Below, one piece after another: positions 21,501 to 33,500 of a stretch of 52,496 bases of DNA. Both the position numbers and the translations under genes were made by a program. The stretch lies in the NCBI RefSeq assembly GCF_018780585.1, contig NZ_JADMJL010000019.1:180880-233375 (forward strand). The letters run 5' to 3'. Positions within the stretch are counted from its first letter, which is position 1. The number at the start of each line of letters is the position of its first letter. The stretch is from Methyloversatilis discipulorum. GTDB lineage: Bacteria; Pseudomonadota; Gammaproteobacteria; Burkholderiales; Rhodocyclaceae. The notes below the pieces were generated by a model. That model did no database searches and was not told the DNA's origin. It was given only the letters and a program-made list of their open reading frames with translations.

Positions 21501-24500
21501 GTGCAGGAATCGGCGAAGCTGAATCTAACCGGCAACGCCAGCGGCGCCTGGACCGCAAGTTACGAAACCGTGGCCGACGACAGTTCGACCTCGGAAGACG
21601 AACAGGTACTGCAGGACTGGTCCTTCGGTGCGCCAGCCGACATCAGTGCGAAGCGCGACGTGACGCTGCTGTTCCACGGCGGCCACTTCCTGCCCGGCGG
21701 CACCGGTGGTGGCAGTGGCAGCAAGGGCCTGGGCATGGCCTACACGCAGGAAATCCTGAATGGCGACAGCCTCGTGTTCGTGCGCGAAGGCGCCGCCATT
21801 CAGGGCGTAACAGAAAGCGTCAGCGGCAGTACCACCGGCCAGCGCAGCTACACCGTCACCGGCACGCGCGCGACCGACGAAGTGAACATTGCTGCCGAGG
21901 GCAAGGACCTGGTCATTTCGCTGGCGACGATCGCCGGCTACGGATCGAGCTTCGGCATCAATGGCTCGGTGTCCATCGTCGAAGTGACGAACAACACGCG
22001 GGCGCTGGTCGACGATGAAGCCACGCTGCGCGCCGGCACGCTGTCGATCACCGCGCTCGACGAACCGGTGCTGTGGTCCATCGCCGGCGGCTTCAACAAA
22101 TCGGAATCGGCCGGCGTCGGCCTCGGCATCGCCTATAACGGCGTCACCGGCACCACCGAGGCGCTCGTTGGCGACAACGACAGCGAGGCGCTGAACGAAG
22201 GCGACACGCGCAGCAGTCAGCGCAGCATCACGAATGCCGTCATCCAGTCCGGCGACGTGACGGTGGAGGCGCGCGCCAGCGGTCGCATGGAGGCGATCGC
22301 GGTGACCGGCGCGGTGGCGGTCAGCGGCAGCAGCAGCGAGAGCAGTTCCCAGGGCGGCTTCTTCGGCAGCATCAAGAGCAAGTACGAAGAGGTGCAGACC
22401 AAGATCGCCGGCATGGTCGAACTGAAGCCGACCTCGACTTCGAAGCAGGGCAATACCAGCAGCCAGGGCACGCAGTCCAAGCCCAGCTTCGGCCTGTCGG
22501 CAGCCGGCAGCGCGGCGGTCAATGACGTGACGCTGGTGACCCGCGCCAAGCTCGCCGGCGTGACGGTCGATCAGGCGGATGGCGGTACGGCGGCGACGCT
22601 GACCGTGCTTGGCGTGTCTGACCTCGACATCGTCACCGCCTCCGGTGCGGCCGCCTTCACCCGCGCCAACAACCCGAGCCAGAACAAGTCGGCAGCGGTC
22701 ACCGGCAGCGTGTCGGTGAACCTGATCGACAACACGGTCGAAGGCCTGGTCGAGAACGCTGACCTGAACAACACGCAGGACGTGACGGTGCAGGCGCTGG
22801 CCGGCGGCGAGCAGCTGTCGATCGCCATCGGTGTTGCCGCCAATGCGAGCAGCAACCAGAACCAGAGTTCGTACTCGCTGACCGGTTCGTTGTCGCTGTC
22901 CATCATCGACAACACGATACGTGCGGCGCTGAATTCGACCGATCTGACCGGCGCGGCCGGCAGCGGTCGCGCGCTCGACGTGACCGCCTACAACCGCATG
23001 TTCATCGGCACTGGCGGCGGCACGCTGGCGCTTGGCGGCAAGACCGGCGCTGGCGGCGCGGTCACCTATTCCGACGTGGCCAACGTCGTCACCGCCGAGA
23101 TCGCCGGCGGCTCGGCGGTGAGCGGCGTCGACAGCGCGGCCGTGCGCGCCTTCAACGCGACCGAGATCGGCGCCGGTGCGGCGCACGGCCAGGCGTCGGC
23201 GTCGAACAACGCGAATTCGATCGGCGGCGCGGTCGTCATCACCGAGATCGACAACGACACGACGGCGCAGATCGTCGGCCTGTCCTCGGTCACGGCCACT
23301 GGCGCGGTCGACGTGCTGGCGCAGGACCGCGGCGCCGATGCCGCGCTCGAAGACACGATAGAGCCGGGCAACCAGCGCGAGAACACAGCCAAGGGCCTGG
23401 ATTACTGCGGTCGCAGTGGCGCTGGCGCCACGCCCAGTGGCAACTGCATCACCTCGGTGGCCGGCATCCTGCAGGTCAACATCGGCAGCAACAGCAATGC
23501 GGTCGGCGCTTCGTTCAACTGGAGTTCGATCGACAACGACCTGACGGCCAAGGTCGAGGACTCGAAGGTCGATGTCACCGGCTCGGCTGGCCGGCTGAAC
23601 GTGAAGGCGGAATCCGACGTGCTGATCACCTCGATCGCGGTCGGCGTCGGCGCGTCGAGCAAGGTGTCGGGTGTGGGCTCGGTGTCGGTCAATTTCATCG
23701 ACAACGATCTGCTGGCCAACGTCAGCGCGCCGCAGGGCAACACCGCCTTCGACGACGTGTCGGCCGCCAGCGTCACGATAGAGGCGAAGGACCGCTCGCG
23801 CATCGATACGCTGGCCGGCGGTTTTTCGGCCAGCATGAACAGCGTGGCCATCGGCGCCTCGGTCGCCTACTCGGAAATCTTCAACACGGTGCAGGCGCAG
23901 ATCGACCGCGCCCATGTCGACGCCGCGGGCACGCTGAGCCTGACCTCGCTGTCGGATGCGCGCATCCGCAGCCTGTCGGTGGCCGGCGGGCTGGCGCTGG
24001 GCAGTTCGCCAGCGGTCAGCGCATCGATCTCGGTGAATTTCATCGGCAACCGGACCGAATCGACGGTCGATGACGCGCTGCTGGAAGACAGCGGCGACGG
24101 CAACACGGTCACCGTGAGCGCGACCGACAGTTCGCGTCTGCAGTCGCTGGCCGGTGCCGTCGCTGTCGGCATCGGCGGCAGCGCGGTCGGCGGTGCCTTC
24201 GGCTACAACAAGATCGGCAACACGACGCTGGCCTCGATCGATGAAGCGACCGTGCGCAACGCGTCGGCGCTGAGCCTGACCGCACTGGAAACGGCCACCA
24301 TCGAAACGCTGGCGCTGGCCGCTGGCGGCGCGCAGAGCGTGGCGCTGTCCGGTTCGATCACGCTCAACCACATCGGCATGTATTCCGGCGACACCAATGC
24401 CGGTGGCGAAGGCGGCAACGTCACCACCGCCGAAATCGTCGGCAGCACGCTGGAGAACGTCGACAACGACTCGGCCATCACGCTGCAGGCATCCGACACA

Positions 24501-27500
24501 TCGACCATCAAGTCGCTGGCCGGTGCGGCCGCCTTCTCGGGCAATGCAGCGGTGGGCGGAGCGGTCGGCGACAACTGGGTGCGCAACACGGCGAAGGCGC
24601 GCGTTCATGACAGCACCATCGGTGGCGCGGCGTCGCTGACGCTGACCGGCAGCAACACGGCGCTGATCGAGTCCGGATCGGTCGCTGGCGCTGGCGCGGC
24701 CACGGGTGCCTTTGCCGGCTCGGCATCGAGCAACCGCACCGACAACAAGACGGTCGCCGAGGTCACCGGCTCCGACATCAGTGGCGGCACCGCTGCGGTG
24801 TCGGTCAACGCGGTCGACAGCGCACGCATCAATGCGCTGGCCGGCGCGGTCGGCATCAGCGGCTCGGCCGGCGTCGGCGCCGCCATCGCCGTGAACAAGA
24901 TCGCCAATTCGACGCACGCCACGGTGTCCGGCCTGAAGAGCAGCGGCTTCGACGTGACCAACCTGATCCTCAGCGCCGATTCGCTGGCGACGATCAAGAC
25001 CGCGGCAGTCGGTATCGGCGGTGGCGTCGATGTCGGCGTCGGCGGATCGGTGGCGGTCAACCTGATCAACTCCGACACCCGTGCGGTGATCAAGGAAGGC
25101 GCCGACATCGAGGCGCGTGACAACGTCGCGGTGCTGGCCGAGTCGGACGACAGGATCACGGTGCTGGCCGGCGCGGCCGGCATCGGCATCACCGCCGCCG
25201 GCGTCGGCGCGTCGGCCACGGTGAACGAGATCGGCGGCGCGACCGAGGCAGCGATCCGCGACAGTTCGGTGGCGGCGCGCGCGCAGCAGGGCAGCGGCGT
25301 CAGCGTGAACACCGGCGAGATCGGCGGCGTGAACCTGCGCGCCAGCATCGACCGGATGAACCAGAGCGGCGGCGGCTATTCCTCGTCCAACCCCTTCGTC
25401 GCGCCCGACCTCGTCGCGTCGCGTACGCGCGAGAACGTGCGCGGCATCGCGGTCAATGCGACCGCCACGCACCAGACCACGACGGCGGTCGCCAACGTTG
25501 CCGGCGGCAGTTTCGCCGGTGTCGCGGCCACCGTGAGCATGAACATCATCGGCGGCGAAACCACCGCCACGGTGACCGACTCGGTACTCAACGGCGGCGA
25601 CAACAGCACGGCCAGCAACGCGCAGGCGGTCAGCATCAAGGCGGCGGACCATGCCTACGGCAACACCTTCATCGGTTCGATTGCAGTCGGTCTCGCCGGC
25701 GTCGGCGCGTCGGCCGACGTGAACGTGTTCGATCGCGATACGCGCGCCGGCGTCAGCGGCAGCACCAGTTCGGTCACCGCCAAGGGCGCGGCGACGGTGA
25801 AGGCGCGCTCCAGCCAGGGCGTGTCGTCCATCGTCGTCGGCGCCGCCGGCGGTGCGGTGGCGGTGGTCGGCAGCGGCTCGGTGGCCAAGTTCACGAGCAC
25901 CACCGAAGCCTATTCGGACGACGCCGTCTGGCGGGTCGGCGCACTCGACATCCGCGCCGACCACGACTCCGTTTTCCTGGTGGCCGGTGGCGGTCTGGCG
26001 GCCGGCGGCGTGGCCGGTTCGGGCACCTTCGCGGTGGGCCTCGATACCAGCACGACCGAAGCGCGCGTCGACGGCGGCAGTATCGATGCCGACGGTCAGG
26101 TCAACGTGATGGCCGACAGTTCGACCGAAATGCGTACCTGGGCCATCGGCGGCGCAGGTGGCGGTGCGGCTGGCATTGCCGGCGCAGTGGCGGTCGGCAT
26201 CATCGACAGCACGACCAGCGCCGAGGTGGTCGACAGCCGGGTCGGCAGCGCAGCGGACCGCAGCGGCGGACTGGCGGTGCAGGCGACCGACAGCGTGGTG
26301 ACCGAAAGTCGCGCCGGCGTGGCCGCGGTCGGCGGCATCGGTGGCGCGGGTGCGGGTGCCTCGGTGACCAAGGTGGACAACACGACGACGGCCACCATCC
26401 AGGACAGCAATGTCCACGTCGACAACGACATCGCGGTTACCGCGCGTGCCGAGCGCAATCTGTCGAATGCGGCGGTCGCCGCGGCGGCCGGCGGCACCGT
26501 CGGCATCGGCGGTGCGGTCGCGGTCACGGTGATGAATGCCGGCCTGAGCGGCGACGCATCGGGCGAGGCGGACAAGGACAACAACGGCACGCTGAGCAAG
26601 GCCAACGCCTTCTCCAGCGGTGACCAGCTCAAGACCGGCGATGACGACGGGAACATCAGCACCGGCAGCAATTTCTCGCAGTCGGACATCACGCGCATCA
26701 ACGCCAGCGGCAAGGTCGCGGCCAAGGCCGACGTCAATGCCGCGCCGGATGGCTCGACCCGTGCGACGGTGGTCGATACGGCGAACACCGCAGCAAACAC
26801 GCTGCGCGCCGGCGGCAATATCCGCATCACGGCGTCCGAGAAGGACAAGGTGGACGTGCTGGTCGGTGGCGGGGCGCTGGGCGGCATCGCCGGCGTCGGT
26901 GCAGCGGTCGGCGTGCTGAATGTGCGCCACGACGTGCGCGCGACCACCGACGGCGCGATCACGCTGCGTGCCGATACGGGCGACATCGAACTCGACGCCA
27001 GCACCGGACGGCTGGAGGCCGGCACGGCGGCCGTGAACGTGAAGAGCTATCAGGCGGCAGGCGGTCTGGTCGGCGTCGGCGCTGCGGTGGCGACGGCCGA
27101 TCTGGCCAATACCGTCGTCGCCAAGCTGGGTGACGGCACCCAGGCGACCGTCGGCAGCGCGGCCGGCGACGTGCGCGTGCTCGCCGGTGATGCGATGGAC
27201 GCGAGTGCGCACGCCGAGGGCTACGCGGTGGGCGTGGTCGCCGCCGGCATCGTCATCGCGCGCGCCGACAAGGCTGGCAGCAGTACGGCGCAGATCGGCG
27301 AAGCCGATACCACCACTCAGGCGGCTGCGACTTCGGTCACCCTGGGCGGTGGCGCGCTGGCCGTCGAGTCGACGCGCAGCGACGCCGTCAGCGCCAGTTC
27401 GAAAGCGGGCTCCGGCGGCGTTGCGGCCGGTTCGGGATCGGAAGCGACGGCCAGCGCCACCGGTGCCGCACGGGCGGCCATCGCCGACCGGGTGACGGTC

Positions 27501-30500
27501 AATGCGCCGGGTTCGGCGATTTCGGTCGCGGCGCGCAGCACGCCGAAAGTCAGTGCGGTCTCGCGCGGCTATAACGGCTCTCTGGCCGTGTCGATCGGCG
27601 TGTCGCTGGCGGAAGCAACGGCGGCCACACAGTCCTACGCGACGATGGGGCGCAACAACAGCATCACCGCCGGCAGCCTGTCGCTGAACGCCGCGACGCT
27701 GCTGCCGACGCTGGGCGAAACGGCCTACTCGTACGCGAACGCCACCGGCGGCTCGCTGCTGGTCGGTGCCAACGGCAGCGATTCCTGGGCTGGCAGCACG
27801 GCGCTGGTGAACGCGACAGTGGGCGGCAACAACAGCTTCGCCATCAGCGGCAGCACCAGCCTGAACGCGTCGAACCAGACGCGTCAGACGGCGGAAACCA
27901 GCGGCGTCACGATAGGCGGTCTGCTGGCCATCGGCGCCAATCTCGCGTCGGCCAACGCGGGCTCGGTCACGCTGGCATCGATCGACAACGGCAACACCGG
28001 CAGCGTCGGTACGGCGCTGTCGGTGGTGGCGACCGGCCATGACCAGACCTATGCCGACGCCGAAGCCGGCTCCGGCGGTGTCATCGCCGGTGCCGTGGCG
28101 GTGGCGTCGACGCGCAACCTGTCCAGTACGCAGGCGCTGCTCGGTGGCGGCACGTCGACGTCGGCGCTGAGTACGGCGACCGACGGCCGCATGGAAGTGC
28201 GTGCCGATCACATCGCCACCTTCAATTCGCGCGTCGACTCGCTGTCGGCCGGTGTCGTCGGCGCCAGCGGCGCGCAGGCGCGCAACGACATCGATGCACG
28301 CGTGGTGGCCGGCATCAAGGCCGGTGCCAACCTGCGCACCTGGGATCTGGACGTGCTTGCGCTGAACCAGACGCGCAAGCCCTGGCTCGCCGAATTCAAC
28401 GTGTTCGCCGGCGCCGGCGGCCTCGCTGGCGGCGCGGCCGGTTCGAGCGAAACGACGGTGGACAACATCACGCTGGTCGAGGTGGGCGACGGTGCGCGCG
28501 TGCGCGTGCTCGGCGACGAGGACGACCCCGGCCGCACCAACTTCAACGCGGTGTCCGACGTGATGCTGCGCGACCGCGCCAAGCTGGAGGCGGGCGGCGC
28601 GATCAGCGCCGCCGACGCCGAGGCCAAGGCCTGGCTCAACGCCACGCCGCTGACGCCATCGGCGGACAACATCGGCAGGACCGAAGCGCGCGTCGGCAAC
28701 AACGTGGTGATCGACACCGTGGGCGACTTCAACCTGGCGGCGCGCGATGTGGCCGACGTCGAGGTGCGCGCCAATTCCAAGACCTGGGGTCTGGCTGCCT
28801 ACGCCGACGGCTACTCGCTGTCCGACCTGCGTGTCCGTTCGCGGGCCTCTGTCGGCAGCGGCAGCGACATCCGCGCGGATGGCTTCATCAACGTCGGTGC
28901 CGGGCGTGATGCCAATGGCGCGCGCAACACTTTTTCCACCGTTGCGACCGCCGACCTCTACAACAACGCGGCGGTACCGATCTCCAGTTCGGACTGGGGT
29001 GCCGACGCACTGCTGAATCAGGACAACCAGATCACCATCGCCGGTACGCTGCGCAGCGTGAAGGACGTGAACCTGAGCGCCGACAAGGGCTTCGGTCACC
29101 GCGTCGACGGTCAGGGCGTGGCGCGCGACCTGTACAGCCAGGCCGCCAGTGCGATCGCCAGCGGGGTGAGCAATCTGTTCGGCGGCGGCGACGTGTCGAT
29201 CGAACAGAACAGCGGCCGCAGCATCGAACAGTCGCGTGCCGGCGTGTCGGTGAGCGGTCTGGTCGATGCCGGCATCCAGAACCAGCAGCTGATGACGATC
29301 AACGAAAGCGGCAGTGGTTCGCCGACGCTGACGCTCAGCGTGCAGGTGCCGCGCGAGGGGCAGGGGGCGGAGTGCCGTACTCCGGGCACCGCCGGCTGCA
29401 CCTATGACACGGTGACCAAGCAGTACTGGATCACCCGCTCGGACGGCATGGAGCTGCCGACGCTGAGCGTGGAGAACCTGCAGGACAACCTGCGCACGCG
29501 CATCAACGCGCTGAAGGAGATCCGCGGCAACTACCAGGGCACGACCAGCACCGGCGGCGATGCCAGCAACCCGGAAACGGTGGCTGCACTGACCGCGGAA
29601 ATCAATTTCCTCGAACAGCAGATGGCCGACCTGTTCCCGGCCGGTGGCGCCAACGCATCGATCGCCAACGCGGCCTTCATCGTGATGCCCGAGGTCGACG
29701 CGCGTGGCGGCAACATCAACGTGATCGGCGACAACCTCGCCGGCAACGGTCGCCTCAATGCGCGCGGCGAAGCGAAGATCGAAATCATCAACAACAGTTC
29801 GGCCTTCCTGCGGACCGATGAACTGATCATCCCGGAGGACGCGACCGGCCGCCTCACGCTGAACGGCGTCGCCATCCTGAACACGCCGGGGAGCAACCCG
29901 ACCACCGGACAGATCAACGCCGCGCTGAACGATCGCAACCAGGGCGGCACGGCCGCCTTCGCCAGCGTCGGCATCGCACCGAACTCGCCGGCGCCGTCGA
30001 TCACGGTGCGCAACACCTACGTTCCGGCCGATGGCGATACGCGTGCGCCGGACATCGAGGTGGTTGGCAATATCAGCAACCTGCTCGGATCGGTGACGCT
30101 GGAGAGCGAGCGCGGCAGCGTGCTGGTGCAGCCGAAGGACCCGCTGAACCCGCTGACCGCACCCAATATCCAGGCGGCAGACATCAACATCACCGCCGGT
30201 CGCGACTTCGTGTTCAGCTCGCCGTCGGCCTTCTATCACACCGCAGGCAATCCGCGCGACATGTGGGGCGGTACGCGCACGCCGAGCGGCAACAGTGGTG
30301 GTCTGGCCAACAACTACGAGGACGGCACCGCGTCGTCCGGCTCCAGTACGGAAGCACGCAATGGCACCGGCGGCCCGACCATCGCCGGCAACAACATCTT
30401 CATCAGCGCGCGCTACCTGAACATCAACGGGCTGCTGCAGAGCGGGCTGCCGGACCGCAACATCGTCATCGGCGACAACGCGCGGGTGAATCTGAACATC

Positions 30501-33500
30501 GGTCCGTACAAGACGGCCACGACGCTGGCGGAGGCAAAATCCAACTACGACGCGCTGGTGGCGGCGGGGATGAAACCGTCCGATCCGCGCTTCCGCATCA
30601 GCAACACCGAAGGCAACATCGTGGCCTTCTTCAATGCGGAACTGAACCGCGTCGAGCTGGAACCGGTGAAGGTCGAGGGGGGCAAGCTTGAGCTGCTGGG
30701 CGAGATCCTGAACACCGGCGGTGGCCGCATCGCGGCGATGGACGGCTACGGCCGCTTCAACATCGACAACCGCAGCGGCTACGACATCGTGATCACCGGC
30801 CTCGATACCGGCAACGACATCGAAGGCAAGGTGCGCATCACCGATTACCTGCGGCGCTGGGATCCGCTGGCCAACGGCGGCCAGGGCGCCATCGTCACCA
30901 ACGCATCGCAATCCAGCACACAGACCGTCGCCTACTACAACAGCCTGACGCCGGTGACGCGCGAAGTCACCCGTCTGGGCAACGCCGTCAAGACACGCGA
31001 CCTCATCACCACCACCGATGCGCAGAACAAGGTGAAGGAAGTCGAGGTCGAGCACTACGACGACGTGGCCGGTCGCAGCACGGGATACGCACCGGTGACC
31101 GGACAGACCTATACCTGGGTCACCGGTCAGCGCAACACGACCAACACCTATTCGCGGTACGAGAAGGAAACCAAGTTCTGGTTCTTCCCCGGCAGCTGGT
31201 CGCTGGCCGATCGCACCGCCTACCGCACCTGGGACGATCCGACGCCGCTGTCCGAGGGCGAGTATACGAAGATCGACACCGGCATGGGCAACACGACCTA
31301 CCGCTACCAGCGACGCGACGTGACCACCGCGTTCCGCTCCTGGGATCGCGAGGATTCCGAGTGCTCGGCCTTCCTCTGCATCTGGAAGTGGCATACCTAC
31401 GAGGTGTGGACCGAAACCGGCTCCAAGCGCTACAACACGCACACGGTGAAGGCCGACCACTCGATCCCGATCAACTTCATCGGTTACGACAGCGGCCAGG
31501 TCGACATCCGCAGTCGCGCCGACATCATCTTCGCCGGCAGCCTGACCAACCGCACCGGCACGACGACGGTGGACGCCACCGCCGGCAACGGCCTGCCGGG
31601 GGGCGCCATCACGGCGGAAAGCGTGCGCGGCGTCATCACCGCGCAGAACCTGACCCTGCGTGCCGCCGACGGCATCGGCAACACGCTGACGCCGCTGCAG
31701 ATCGACATGCTGGGCACCGGCGCGGTGACGGCCATCAGCGCGCACGGCGACATCGGCCTGCGTGAAATGAGTGGCGACATGCGGGTGAGCGAAGTGCGTA
31801 CCGACAACAGCGGCCGCGTGTTCCTGCAGGCGGACCGCGACATCGTTGCGGCCGGTAGCGGCAACGCGGTACGCGTGCAGGGTGGCGGCGTGGAGCTGGT
31901 GTCCAGCTCGGGCCAGATCGGCACCGACGCGCAGGCGCTTGTGGTGCAGACCCAGGCCACCGCGCAGGGCGGTCTGAGTGCGACCGCCAGCGGCGACATC
32001 CATCTGATGCAGCCGGACGGCGACATGCAGCTGGACAAGATCGAATCGCAGTCGGGCGACGTGACGCTGACCGCGCTCGGCGGTCGCATCACCGACGGCA
32101 ACCGTAACGAAACGCGCGATACCCGCGCCGAAGCCGAACTCGACGCGCTGTGGAACGACCTGCGCCTGCGCGAATCGGATGGCGCGGCCGACAGTCTGGC
32201 CGACGCGCTGAAGGGCCACCGCTCGCAGATCAGCCGCGAGTACCAGGAGTACTGGTCGCTGCGCAACGTCGAACTGATCGAGGATCCGCAGAACGCCGGC
32301 AGCTTCGTCTATCGCGCCGACAGCTACAACGCGGCTACCGCGTCGACGCGGCTGCGTACGCTGCACGACAAGCTGAGCGGACTTGGCATCTCGCTCGGCA
32401 GCACCGGTGCCAGCTACGACAGCAGCTTCAGCTACGTCGGCTCGGCCGCGACCGACACCGTCATCGCCGGCATGTCCGACGGCACCCATGTGTGGACCGA
32501 CAACCAGGTGCGTTACGGCGTCAGCGCGGCGATCTACAACAAGTCGACGTCGGACACCGAAACGCGCGTCGAACAGCCCAATGTGGTCGGTCGCCACATC
32601 GTGCTGAACGCCAACAGCGCCAATGGCGGCGTCGGCCGCGACGAGGGCCAGTTCACCGTCAGCATCGCCAGCCTGACCGCGCTCACGCCGGATCAGCGCC
32701 GCGCGCTGTCGGCGGCCGAGGCTGACGACGTGGCGATCGACACGGTGGCCAAGACCGCGACCGTGCTCAAGCGCGACGACGTCGACATCGCCACCACGGC
32801 GGGAGGCTCGGTCACGGTCAATGCACGCGGCCACGTCTTCCTCGGGGCTGACGATTACGACCGCAACGGCACCGTGCTGCCGGGCGACATCAATCTGGTG
32901 TCGCTGGACGCCACCGGCGGCGGCGTCGACTTCAGCAAGACGATCCGGCTCAAGGTGTCTGGCGGCATCGTCGATGCCAGCACGACGAACGCGCCGAACC
33001 TGCGTGGCGGCAGCACCATCATCGAAGCGGGCAGCGGCAGCATAGGCAGTGCAGCCAGGCCGATCACCCTCGATCTGGGCGAGGCGGCGACGCTGACCGC
33101 GCGCGCGTCGACCGGCATCTGGCTGAACGAGATGAGCGGTTCGATGCGGGTGGCCGAAATGTTCGCCGGCAGCGGCGGCATCCATCTGACGAGTGCCGGC
33201 AGCATCGTTGATGCCAGCGGCGCCCAGCGTGCGGTGGCCATGCAGACGGCCGCTGGCGACATCGACCTGGTGGCGCTCGGCGGCAGCATCGGTGCCGACG
33301 GCCAGCCGCTGCTGATCGCGCAGGGTGCGGGCGGGCTGGTCAATGCGCAGGCCAGCGGCGACGTGCATCTGTCCGGTACGCGAGCGGTCGAACCGGGTCT
33401 GTCGCCGGCGCTGACGATCGGTACTGTCAGTACCGGTGGTTCGATGTCCCTCGCCGCACCGGTCGGCGATCTGCGTCAGACCGGCGACGCCGAGGCAGTG

